The notes beneath the pieces were generated by a model. The model was not told where the DNA came from and did not search any database. It worked only from the letters and a program-made list of their open reading frames with translations. The translations under genes were made by a program, and so were the position numbers. From NCBI GenBank assembly GCA_913048465.1, contig CAJWVO010000003.1, positions 55,804-119,803 on the forward strand: 64,000 nt of DNA, read 5' to 3'. Below, in pieces: positions 54,002 through 63,049 of this stretch; position 1 is the first letter of the stretch; each line of letters opens with the position of its first letter. This DNA comes from an uncultured Nitrosomonadales bacterium. GTDB lineage: Bacteria > Pseudomonadota > Gammaproteobacteria > Burkholderiales > Methylophilaceae.

Positions 54002-54910
54002 TTAACTATTATTTTTTACTTTTGATAGAGCGCGATCTGTAGAAAAATATGAGGCAAGCCAACCGATGACAATAGTAAGAATTATCATTGTCAAATAATG
54101 AGTGATGAGTAAATCATTAATAGAAATATTGAAGCCGAGTATAGACTCGATAACGTAAGCATAATAGTTAAAAATAAATATCATTAACTTGATGATCGCT
54201 ATCGCGACAATCGCCCCGCCGATTCCATAAAATATTCCTGTATAAAGGAAAGGCCGTCTAATAAAAGCATTTGATGCTCCAATGAGCTTGCTGACTTCTA
54301 TTTCATCTTTAAATGATAAAGCTTGCAATCTAATGGTATTGCCGATAATGACAGCCAATACAATTAATAATAGGATTCCTAAAAAGTTAATAATGAGTTC
54401 ACCTAAAGATAAAATGGAATTCAGTTTATTCACCCAAGCAGAGTCCAATAAAACATCATCTATGATGGCAAATTCTTTCAGTTCTTTGACAAGGTAATCA
54501 ATTTCATTTTCATCCAGCGTTACTAAGGATAAGTAGAAACTATCCGGTAGTGGGTTTTTTTCAATCAGGCTATCCCCATCAATCATAATTTTTTTCTGTA
54601 ATTTAACCCAAGCGTCTTCTTTTTTTTCAAAGGTAATTTTACTAACAATGGGTTGCTCTTTAAGGAAGCTGGTAAACGTTTTAAGGTCATCATCTTTGTA
54701 CTCGTTTATTAAAAAGATGCTTATTTCTGCAGAGTATTCAATTTGTGAAGAGGCTTGCTTTATATTTTCCAAAAATAGTAGTGCAGACATCGGTAGGCAG
54801 GTTGTGATGCCAATAATGAGAAACATCACCAGACTTGCAGCCTTGGCATAAAATAATCGGCGTAAAGCCACTTTAAATGCTTCGATGTGATTAAGCAGGT
54901 AGTTGATCAT
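54002..54910 (-). CDS. ftsX: Cell division protein FtsX
   Basis: FtsX is the membrane partner of FtsE, linking the divisome to peptidoglycan hydrolase control. The 302-aa protein has a short cytoplasmic N-terminus with AFKVALRRLFYAKAASLVMF entering helix 1, a periplasmic domain (about 55-165), and three further helices (about 170-195, 225-250, 270-292). LQALSFKDEIEVSKLIGASN is the conserved FtsX motif. The start overlaps the ftsE 3' end by 20 nt. Confidence 0.95.
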   Translation of the reverse strand: MINYLLNHIEAFKVALRRLFYAKAASLVMFLIIGITTCLPMSALLFLENIKQASSQIEYSAEISIFLINEYKDDDLKTFTSFLKEQPIVSKITFEKKEDAWVKLQKKIMIDGDSLIEKNPLPDSFYLSLVTLDENEIDYLVKELKEFAIIDDVLLDSAWVNKLNSILSLGELIINFLGILLLIVLAVIIGNTIRLQALSFKDEIEVSKLIGASNAFIRRPFLYTGIFYGIGGAIVAIAIIKLMIFIFNYYAYVIESILGFNISINDLLITHYLTMIILTIVIGWLASYFSTDRALSKVKNNS

Positions 54911-55571
54911 AAGGCTGTTGATTTAATTTGAGTTGTCCGTTTTCTAGATGTATATGTTTAAAGCGCATAGGAGTACTTGGTAGCTCGTGAGTTGAGATAA
55001 TTACTGTGACCCCAACTTGTTGAAAGCTGAAAAAAATATTCATAATGTCGTTTGCATAACCTTTGTCTAGGTTTCCTGTAGGCTCATCGGCAATAATAAT
55101 ACTCGGACGACACACAATCGCCCTTGCTATAGCCAAACGCTGTTGCTCTCCACCTGATAAAGTAATGGGCATCATTCTTTCTTTATTAAGAAGCCCGACT
55201 TTATCTAAAGCAGCCCTAATCCTTTTTTCTGCTTCCTCACCAAATATATTGTTTACCGCTAAGGGCAGGGCCACATTTTCATAGCAGTTTCTGTCATACA
55301 ATAACTTATGATCTTGAAACACCATGCCAAACTTCTTTCTGATCCTATTTAGCGTATTATCTTTTGCTTGTGCAAGATTAAAATTTTCAAAGATGACTGT
55401 TCCTGATGATGGTTTTTCAATAGAGGATAGTACTTTTAGGAGTGTTGATTTGCCCGCACCAGAAGCTCCTGTAACAAACACTAACTCTCCAGGAAGTATT
55501 TCAAGGCTTATATTCTGAAGCGCCTCTTGATAACCAGGATACCTTTTATAAACTTGATCAAAGCGAATCAT
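54891..55571 (-). CDS. ftsE: Cell division ATP-binding protein FtsE
   Basis: ATPase of the FtsEX complex. The 226-aa protein has IRFDQVYKRYPGYQEALQN, Walker A FVTGASGAGKSTLLKVLSS, KFGMVFQDHKLLYDRNCYEN (Q-loop), signature LSGGEQQRLAIARAIVCRP, and Walker B IIIADEPTGNLD. The ATG overlaps the ftsY stop by 4 nt. The ftsY-ftsE-ftsX-rpoH order is conserved across Proteobacteria. Confidence 0.97.
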   Translation of the reverse strand: MIRFDQVYKRYPGYQEALQNISLEILPGELVFVTGASGAGKSTLLKVLSSIEKPSSGTVIFENFNLAQAKDNTLNRIRKKFGMVFQDHKLLYDRNCYENVALPLAVNNIFGEEAEKRIRAALDKVGLLNKERMMPITLSGGEQQRLAIARAIVCRPSIIIADEPTGNLDKGYANDIMNIFFSFQQVGVTVIISTHELPSTPMRFKHIHLENGQLKLNQQPYDQLPA

Positions 55572-56722
55572 TCCAGCATTCCCTCTGCATAATCTTCAGC
55601 ACTAAATATTTTAAGGTCATCAATCTTCTCCCCAACACCAATAAATCTTAAGGGTATCGGTTGTTCTTTTGCTATCGCCGCAACAATTCCTCCCTTAGCC
55701 GTGCCATCAAGTTTAGTCATGATTAATCCAGTTAATGAAACAGCCTCATTGAAAACTTTTATTTGATTGATGGCATTTTGACCTGTATTGGCATCTAAAA
55801 CTAAGATGGTTTCATGCGGAGCTGTTTCGTCGAATTTCTGAATAACTTTTTTGATTTTAGCCAGTTCATCTATAAGGTGTTTTTGAGTTGGAAGTCGACC
55901 AGCAGTATCAGCAATAACAATGTCTACTCCCTTAGCTTTAGCTGACTGCATCGCATCAAAAATAACCGCACTTGGATCTCCAGTGTCTTGAGATATTACG
56001 GTGACGTTGTTTCGATCGCCCCAAACTTGAAGTTGTTCTTTTGCTGCGGCACGGAAAGTATCACCAGCCGCAATTAAAACACTCTTACCTTCATCTAATA
56101 GTAGCTTAGTTAATTTACCAATGGTAGTCGTTTTACCAGCACCATTAACCCCTACAACCAGAATCACGAAAGGAGTGGTTTCAATATGAATTAATGGTTT
56201 TTCTATTTGCTGCAGAAGCTCCAATAGGATTTTTTTAAGCAAATTTTTTAATTGTGCTCCATCCTCTAACTTTTCCTTTTTTACTCTGTCTTTTAATTCA
56301 GTAATAATTTGTTGTGTGGCTGCGTAACCAACATCCGCTGCAATCAAAGTCATTTCAAGTTCGTCATAAAATTCTTGATCAATTTTTTTCGTAAATGATA
56401 AAGTAGACAAATTGTCACTGATAGCATCTCTTGTTTTTTTTAGACCTTGCTTAATTTTTTCAGCAAATGAAAGCTTTTCTTCTTTTTTAGGCGTTTCTTC
56501 TTGCTCTTTTAAAGGCTTTGTTTCAATTTTTTTAGCTGGTTTTAACTTTGCTGTTTCATTTTTTGGCTTGGTTTTTTTGTTAGACTCTTTTTTTACTGTT
56601 TTTGATTTTACAACAGTAGATTTTTTAGGCTCTGCTTTTGGCTTGGTTGTTTTTTTGACAGGTTTGGAATCAGTTTTCTTTGATTCATCACCTTTAAAAA
56701 GTTTTTTTAGGAAATCAAACAT
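55568..56722 (-). CDS. ftsY: Signal recognition particle receptor FtsY
   Basis: FtsY is the SRP receptor GTPase that docks ribosome-nascent-chain complexes at SecYEG. The 384-aa protein has a Lys-rich N-terminal A domain (about 1-95: many KK, KPK and PKK runs), then the NG domain: GVNGAGKTTTIGKLTKLLL (G1), AAGDTFRAAAKEQL, VIADTAGRLPTQKHLIDEL (G3), and ILVLDANTGQNA with LIMTKLDGTAKGG (G4). GVGEKIDDLKIFSAEDYAEG ends the protein. It opens the ftsYEX operon. Confidence 0.97.
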   Translation of the reverse strand: MFDFLKKLFKGDESKKTDSKPVKKTTKPKAEPKKSTVVKSKTVKKESNKKTKPKNETAKLKPAKKIETKPLKEQEETPKKEEKLSFAEKIKQGLKKTRDAISDNLSTLSFTKKIDQEFYDELEMTLIAADVGYAATQQIITELKDRVKKEKLEDGAQLKNLLKKILLELLQQIEKPLIHIETTPFVILVVGVNGAGKTTTIGKLTKLLLDEGKSVLIAAGDTFRAAAKEQLQVWGDRNNVTVISQDTGDPSAVIFDAMQSAKAKGVDIVIADTAGRLPTQKHLIDELAKIKKVIQKFDETAPHETILVLDANTGQNAINQIKVFNEAVSLTGLIMTKLDGTAKGGIVAAIAKEQPIPLRFIGVGEKIDDLKIFSAEDYAEGMLE

Positions 56723-56812
56723 AATTTCTTTATGATGTGAGCGAACTTACTTTATGTTTAACGGTCATTGATAATGATTATAGCAAACATTAACCTCTAT
56801 CATTTCAATATT

Positions 56813-58129
56813 ATGCGAATTTTATTAAGTCTTTTTTCATTATTATTTTGTTTTTCACTGTCAGCTGCTGTTCAAGAATCAAAACTTGAGAATGGCATGA
56901 GAATTATTGTTAATGAAGATCATAGAGCTCCCGTTGTCGTTTCACAAGTCTGGTATCAAGCTGGTAGTATTGATGAAGTCAATGGCAAAACAGGCGTGGC
57001 TCATGTATTAGAGCACATGATGTTTAAGGGCACCAAGTCAACTAAACCAGGCGAATTTTCAGAAATTATAGCTCGTGCTGGTGGCAGAGAAAATGCTTTT
57101 ACTGGGACTGATTACACATGCTACTTTCAAACAATGGAGAAATCTCAGTTAGAACTATCATTTAAAATGGAATCGGATCGCATGCAAAATCTTGTGATCT
57201 CAGCTGAAGAGTTTGACAAAGAAATTAAGGTTGTCATGGAAGAACGTCGCTGGAGAACTGAAGACAAACCTGAAGGAAAATTAAATGAAACATTTAATGC
57301 GTTAGCATTTAAGGCACATCCTTATGGAAGACCAATTGTTGGTTGGATGAATGATTTGGAATCCATGACCTACAAAGATGCATTGGAGTGGTATAACAAT
57401 TGGTATGCACCTAACAACGCTATTTTGGTTGTGTCTGGTGATGTAAACCCAACAGAAGTTTTTGATTTAGCAAAGAAATATTTTGCCAAGTTGCCGTCCA
57501 AAGAAACACCTTCTAGAAAACCACAGTTAGAGCCAGTTCAAAAAGGAATGGTTCGCGCTGAACTGAAAGCGGCAAGCAAATTACCCATGCTTCAAATGGG
57601 TTATAAGGTCCCATTACTTAGTAAACAAGATGTAAATAACGATACAACGGCATTTGCTTTGGAGGTTCTCGCTGGTATTTTATCTGGAACTTCAACAGCC
57701 AGAATACAAAAAGAATTGGTACAGTCTGGCAAATCACTCAGTGCCTATGCAAGTTATCCAATGTTATCGAGAGGTGATGTTGGAACTTTTGAATTTGTTG
57801 TGACCTTAAATAACGGTGTTGAGGTTAATGATGTTGAAAATATTATCAAGGCGGAATTAAAAAAAATAGCTAAACAAGGCGTTACCGATGAAGAATTAGC
57901 TCGTGTAAAGGCTAACGTGATTGCTGGCGATGTTTATGAAAAAGATTCAATGTTTTATCAAGCAATGATTATTGGTCAGCTTGAAACAATGGGCTACTCA
58001 TATAAAATCAAAGACGATTACATTGAAAACATCAAAAAGATTACATCTGATGATGTCAAAAAGGCTGTTAATGAGTTTTTTAAAGACGATACTTTAACGG
58101 TTGTTCATCTTAAACCAGAATCGGTTTAA
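56813..58129 (+). CDS. M16-family zinc peptidase (active subunit)
   Basis: An exported M16 (insulinase/processing-peptidase type) protease of about 438 aa. The start ATG at 56813 gives the signal peptide MRILLSLFSLLFCFSLSAAV; an in-frame TTG at 56768 would mask it. The inverted zinc motif HVLEH at residues 64-68, in GVAHVLEHMMFKGTKS, with a downstream Glu in EFDKEIKVVMEERRW, indicates an active enzyme. YNNWYAPNNAILVVSGDVNP is typical. It is followed 18 nt later by a second M16 gene without the zinc motif. Confidence 0.94.
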   Translation: MRILLSLFSLLFCFSLSAAVQESKLENGMRIIVNEDHRAPVVVSQVWYQAGSIDEVNGKTGVAHVLEHMMFKGTKSTKPGEFSEIIARAGGRENAFTGTDYTCYFQTMEKSQLELSFKMESDRMQNLVISAEEFDKEIKVVMEERRWRTEDKPEGKLNETFNALAFKAHPYGRPIVGWMNDLESMTYKDALEWYNNWYAPNNAILVVSGDVNPTEVFDLAKKYFAKLPSKETPSRKPQLEPVQKGMVRAELKAASKLPMLQMGYKVPLLSKQDVNNDTTAFALEVLAGILSGTSTARIQKELVQSGKSLSAYASYPMLSRGDVGTFEFVVTLNNGVEVNDVENIIKAELKKIAKQGVTDEELARVKANVIAGDVYEKDSMFYQAMIIGQLETMGYSYKIKDDYIENIKKITSDDVKKAVNEFFKDDTLTVVHLKPESV

Positions 58130-58147
58130 ATCAAACTTAGGAGTTTT

Positions 58148-59437
58148 ATGAGAGTTTTATTATCAATTTTTTGTTTATTTTTTTCATCGATTCTTTATGG
58201 AAATATCAACATCGATTTTTGGAAAACAGAAAATGGAGTCAGAGTCTACTTTGTCGAATCTCATGAGCTGCCAATTGTTGATATTAAAATTAACTTTGAT
58301 GCTGGTTCCGCAAGAGATCCCAAGGGGCAATATGGCGTTGCTAACCTGACAAATTACTTAATGTTACTTGGTGCAGGAGATTTGGGTGAAAATCAGATAA
58401 GTAACCGTTTTTCTGACATCGGGGCTACCCTAGGAGGCGGCATCGATCGTGATCATGCACAGCTTTCAATAAGAACATTATCTGATAAAAAAATATTTTC
58501 TCAGGCAGTAGACACTTTTAAGCTTGTGCTGACAAAACCATCCTTTGCTAATGATGTTTTTGAACGCGAGAAAAAGAGTACATTATCTTTAATTGATCAA
58601 TCAAAAACTCAGCCTGATTCATTGGGTAAAAATGCATTTTCTAAAGCACTCTATGGAGATCATCCTTACAGCTATCCCGAAGAAGGCCTGACTGAATCAG
58701 TATCAGAGTTAACTCTAAAGAATATTATTGATTTTTACAATCAGTTCTATTCCTCTCAAAACGCATCTATTGTGATTGTCGGAGATTTAAGTAAAACTGA
58801 AGCGCAAAAAGTTGTCAGTGATCTAACATCACATCTTAAAGACTATGGACACGCTCCAATTCCTGAGGTGAGAGAAAATGAGCCCCAAAATGTTTCGATA
58901 GAGCACCCGGCACAACAGGCGCATTTATTTTATGGAATGCCTTCAATGGTGAGATTAGATGAAGATTTCTATCCTTTGTATGTTGGCAATTACATTGTTG
59001 GAGGTGGTGGTTTTGTTTCTCGTCTTACTGGTGAGGTCAGAGAGAAAAATGGGCTAGTTTACAGTGTGTATTCTTACTTCATGCCCTTAACTCAAAAAGG
59101 ACCTTTTCAAATTGGCCTGCAGACCAAAAAATCTCAAATGAATGATGCTCTTAACTTGGTGAATCAGGTAATGAAAGATTTTATTGAAAAAGGACCAACT
59201 AAGGAAGAATTGAAAGATGCGAAGTTGAATTTAATTGGTGGATTCCCTTTAAGACTCGATAGTAATAAAAAAATTGCTGAGTATATTTCCATGATGGCCA
59301 TCTATAATTACCCCATTGATTATCTTGAAAGCTTTGCTAAAAATATTGACAAGGTGACCATCGAAGATATCAAAGATGCTTTTCAAAGAAGGATAGATAT
59401 GTCAAGATTCTCAACAGTTATTGTTGGGAATTCTTAA
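58148..59437 (+). CDS. M16-family peptidase-like protein (inactive subunit)
   Basis: A 429-aa M16 homologue with a signal peptide (MRVLLSIFCLFFSSILYG). The zinc motif HxxEH is missing: the aligned segment reads GVANLTNYLMLLGAGDLGEN. The later half keeps the family features YNQFYSSQNASIVIVGDLSK and VGNYIVGGGGFVSRLTGEVR. Pairing of an active M16 subunit with an inactive partner is well known in proteobacterial pairs, so this is probably the non-catalytic half of a heterodimer. Its stop is immediately followed by the rsmD frame. Confidence 0.93.
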   Translation: MRVLLSIFCLFFSSILYGNINIDFWKTENGVRVYFVESHELPIVDIKINFDAGSARDPKGQYGVANLTNYLMLLGAGDLGENQISNRFSDIGATLGGGIDRDHAQLSIRTLSDKKIFSQAVDTFKLVLTKPSFANDVFEREKKSTLSLIDQSKTQPDSLGKNAFSKALYGDHPYSYPEEGLTESVSELTLKNIIDFYNQFYSSQNASIVIVGDLSKTEAQKVVSDLTSHLKDYGHAPIPEVRENEPQNVSIEHPAQQAHLFYGMPSMVRLDEDFYPLYVGNYIVGGGGFVSRLTGEVREKNGLVYSVYSYFMPLTQKGPFQIGLQTKKSQMNDALNLVNQVMKDFIEKGPTKEELKDAKLNLIGGFPLRLDSNKKIAEYISMMAIYNYPIDYLESFAKNIDKVTIEDIKDAFQRRIDMSRFSTVIVGNS

Positions 59438-59963
59438 ATCACAAGCTCAGTTAAAATTATCGCAGGGTCATTAAAAGGTAGAAATATTACTTTTCATGAC
59501 AATGAAAATACAAGGCCTACCTTAGGAAGGGTCAAAGAAACCTTATTTAATTGGTTGACTCCCTTCATTGATGGAGCAACTTGTCTTGATTTATTTGCAG
59601 GATCTGGAAGTTTGGGTTTTGAAGCCATATCAAGAGGCGCGCAGGCCTGCCAATTTATAGATCAGTCAAAAGCAAACATTGAGCAAATAAATTTAAACAT
59701 CAAATCATTCCAACTTGCAAATTGCACAACTGAGATTTCTGAATCACATAAATACGTAAGCCTCACTGACCAAAGATATGACATTGTTTTCTTTGATCCC
59801 CCATACAAATCTAATTGCTACGATTGGCTAGACCTGGCATTAGAAAAATTATTAAAACCTGACGGTATAATATACATCGAATCAGCAACTAAAATAGAAT
59901 TAGAGAGTTTATGTATGATTCGTGAAAAAAAGACCAAAACTTTGTTTTATGGAATTTATAAAT

Positions 59964-59974
<11 letters not shown>
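59438..59974 (+). CDS. rsmD: 16S rRNA (guanine-966-N2)-methyltransferase, non-standard start
   Basis: RsmD methylates G966 of 16S rRNA. The frame encodes about 178 aa with KIIAGSLKGRNITFHDNENT, RPTLGRVKETLFNWL, the SAM-binding CLDLFAGSGSLGFEAISRGA and the catalytic FFDPPY. The conserved N-terminus lies upstream of the first ordinary start in this frame (TTG at 59555). The codon after the upstream stop is ATC (59438-59440), and ATC-ACA-AGC would read MTSSVKIIAGSLKGR. So initiation is at ATC or another non-standard codon, or a start was lost. I mark the start at 59438. The stop overlaps coaD. Confidence 0.8.
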
Positions 59975-60682
<708 letters not shown>

Positions 60683-60686
60683 TGAA

Positions 60687-61463
60687 ATGCTTGATTTAGA
60701 AAACATCCAAAATTCCTTTAAACAATATTTTCAAAATAAACCATTTGACCATTGTGTGATAAAAAATTTTTTCCCAACAGATCTCGCCAAAGAGCTTGAA
60801 AATGAATTTTTAGAATACGATCATTCTGATTGGTATGAATATAACAACCCGTTGGAATTTAAAAAGACTACCAATAATTGGAATCATTTTAAGAGTAAAA
60901 CGTATGAAGTTTTTCGATATCTTAACTCTGAGCCATTTGTAAATTTTTTATCTACACAAACTAAAGAGGAGCTTTTTGTTGATCCAGGTTTACATGGGGG
61001 AGGTCTTCATATACATGGTGATGGTGGTAATTTAAATCCGCACCTAGATTATTCAATTCATCCGAAAACTGGACTTCAAAGAAAATTAAATATCATTATT
61101 TATTTATCAAACAAATTAGATACTACTATTTATGGTGGTCATTTAGGTTTATGGGCTGGTGATAACAAAAAGCCTAAAAAATTAATAAAAGAAATTTCTC
61201 CTGACTTCAACACCGCAATAATTTTTGATACAACTCAAAACTCATGGCATGGTCTATCAAGGCCGCTTGAGCTGCCCAAAGATATTTTTAGGAAAAGTTT
61301 TGCTGTGTATTATTTAAAAGACCCATCAAATTCAGTATCAACAAGACATAAAGCTTTATATTATCCTCGTGAAAATCAATTAAATAATAGAGAAATTGAG
61401 GATATTATAAAAAAAAGAGCGAGTGATAATGATTATGCAAAAGTATATAAAACAGGAAATTAA
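60687..61463 (+). CDS. 2-oxoglutarate/Fe(II)-dependent oxygenase
   Basis: A 258-aa protein with a double-stranded beta-helix iron site: GGNLNPHLDYSIHPKTGLQR provides His119 and Asp121 (HxD), and NSWHGLSRPLELP provides the distal His188 with a following Arg192 that could bind 2-oxoglutarate. The region YGGHLGLWAGDNKKPKKLI also fits prolyl-4-hydroxylase-like enzymes of this superfamily. The substrate is unknown; small-molecule or protein/sugar hydroxylation are both possible. It sits 4 nt after the ferredoxin gene, but a functional link is not established. Confidence 0.88.
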   Translation: MLDLENIQNSFKQYFQNKPFDHCVIKNFFPTDLAKELENEFLEYDHSDWYEYNNPLEFKKTTNNWNHFKSKTYEVFRYLNSEPFVNFLSTQTKEELFVDPGLHGGGLHIHGDGGNLNPHLDYSIHPKTGLQRKLNIIIYLSNKLDTTIYGGHLGLWAGDNKKPKKLIKEISPDFNTAIIFDTTQNSWHGLSRPLELPKDIFRKSFAVYYLKDPSNSVSTRHKALYYPRENQLNNREIEDIIKKRASDNDYAKVYKTGN

Positions 61464-61466
61464 ACA

Positions 61467-61856
61467 ATGAGATTGCTACATACAATGCTAAGAGTCAATG
61501 ACTTACATGAGTCAATAAATTTTTATAAAACATTTTTTGGTATGGTGTTATTAAGGAAACATGATTTTCCAGAGGGTAAATTTTCATTAGCATTTATTGG
61601 TTATGGGAATGAGCAAGATAATGCTGTTATAGAATTAACTCATAACTGGGATACAAGCTCTTATGATCTTGGCAATGGATACGGTCATATTGCTATTGAA
61701 GTCGATGATGCCTATCAGGTTTGCGAGGAAATTAAATCAAAAGGTGGTAAAGTTGTGAGAGAGGCTGGCCCTATGATGCATGGCACGACAGTGATTGCTT
61801 TTATAGAAGACCCAAATGGTTATAAGGTTGAACTAATCCAAAAAGGAACGTATTAA
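61467..61856 (+). CDS. gloA: Lactoylglutathione lyase (glyoxalase I)
   Basis: GloA converts the methylglyoxal-glutathione hemithioacetal to lactoylglutathione. At 129 aa it has the standard length and fold: [20 protein letters not shown] (first metal His and the conserved start), [36 protein letters not shown], and [14 protein letters not shown] with the final Glu ligand. Metal ligands are consistent with the Ni/Co-type E. coli enzyme. The last 4 nt overlap the dnaJ stop on the other strand. Confidence 0.96.
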   Translation: MRLLHTMLRVNDLHESINFYKTFFGMVLLRKHDFPEGKFSLAFIGYGNEQDNAVIELTHNWDTSSYDLGNGYGHIAIEVDDAYQVCEEIKSKGGKVVREAGPMMHGTTVIAFIEDPNGYKVELIQKGTY

Positions 61857-62986
61857 TCAAAGAAGTCTCTTACTTTGTCAACCCAACTTTTTGATCTAGG
61901 ACTGTGTTTTCCGCTATCAGCTTGATTCAGGTCTTCAAGTTCTCTTAAAATTTCTTTTTGTCTTTCGGTCAGCTTTACCGGAGTTTCAACGACGACATGG
62001 CATAAAAGATCACCTGTGTAATTTTCTCTAACAGGTTTAATTCCCTTGCCTTTAAGTCTAAAAGTAGCCCCAGTTTGTGTTTCTTGTGGAATTTTCATCT
62101 TTGCATTCCCATCTAGGGTAGGAATTTCAACATCTCCACCCAAAGCTGCGATTGAAAAGCTTATTGGTAATTCGCAGTGTAAGTCAGCTCCATCTCTTTC
62201 AAAAATGGCATGTTTTTTCAGTGCGACAACCACATAAAGGTCGCCTGATGGCCCACCATTGACACCCGCTTCGCCTTCGTTACTGAGACGGATTCTATCA
62301 CCCTCGTCCACACCGGCCGGTATTTTTACAGATAACGTTTTTGATTCTTTAACCCTTCCAGTACCTGAGCAATTTGTACATGGGTCTTTAATTACTTTGC
62401 CAGATCCATTACATGTTGGACATGTTTGTTGCACAGAAAAAAAACCTTGTTGCATTCTGACTTGACCATGACCACCACAAGTTTCACAGGTTGTTGGTTG
62501 AGTTCCTTTTTTTGCTCCACTTCCTGAACATACTTTGCATTCTGACAATACAGGGATTCTAATTTTCTTCTCAGTCCCTTGCGCTGCTTCTTCAAGGCTT
62601 ATTTCTAAGTTGTATCTTAAATCTGCTCCACGATAGACATTTGATTTTCCTGATCCTGATCGACCACCACCAAAGATATCGCCAAAAATATCCCCGAAAG
62701 CATCTCCAAAATCTGAAAATCCACCTTGAAAACCACCTGGTCCTCCACCCATCGATTGATCGACGCCAGCATGACCAAATTGATCGTAGGCAGATTTTTT
62801 TCGAGGGTCGCCTAAAATTTCATAGGCTTCCTTAACCTCTTTAAAGCTTTCTTCCGCTTTTGGATTATCAGGATTTCTATCTGGATGAAATTTCATTGCA
62901 AGCTTTTTAAATGCTTTTTTGATTTCATCTTCAGATGCATCTCGGTTAAGTCCAAGAATCTCGTAATAATCTCTTTTTGAAGCCAT
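61853..62986 (-). CDS. dnaJ: Chaperone DnaJ (Hsp40)
   Basis: DnaJ delivers substrates to DnaK and stimulates its ATPase. The 377-aa protein has the J domain (about 1-70) with FHPDRNPDN containing HPD, a Gly/Phe-rich linker ([16 protein letters not shown]), the four CxxCxGxG zinc motifs ([32 protein letters not shown], about 147-215) and the C-terminal substrate-binding region. It lies 63 nt downstream of dnaK on the same strand, the normal operon order. A small hairpin occupies the gap. Confidence 0.98.
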   Translation of the reverse strand: MASKRDYYEILGLNRDASEDEIKKAFKKLAMKFHPDRNPDNPKAEESFKEVKEAYEILGDPRKKSAYDQFGHAGVDQSMGGGPGGFQGGFSDFGDAFGDIFGDIFGGGRSGSGKSNVYRGADLRYNLEISLEEAAQGTEKKIRIPVLSECKVCSGSGAKKGTQPTTCETCGGHGQVRMQQGFFSVQQTCPTCNGSGKVIKDPCTNCSGTGRVKESKTLSVKIPAGVDEGDRIRLSNEGEAGVNGGPSGDLYVVVALKKHAIFERDGADLHCELPISFSIAALGGDVEIPTLDGNAKMKIPQETQTGATFRLKGKGIKPVRENYTGDLLCHVVVETPVKLTERQKEILRELEDLNQADSGKHSPRSKSWVDKVRDFFD

Positions 62987-63003
62987 ATTTACCTAAATGT
63001 TGA

Positions 63004-63025
63004 TGGCCAGGGGGGTTCCAGGCCA
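63004..63025 (-). other. Hairpin in the dnaK-dnaJ gap
   Basis: TGGCC (63004-63008) pairs with GGCCA (63021-63025), with extra GG/CC pairing inside and a 6-nt loop. No T-tract follows on the minus strand, so termination is unlikely. It may stabilise the upstream dnaK RNA or set the dnaK:dnaJ ratio by processing. Structure-only prediction. Confidence 0.4.
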
Positions 63026-63049
63026 GGTTTTGAGTCTATAAGAAGGATA

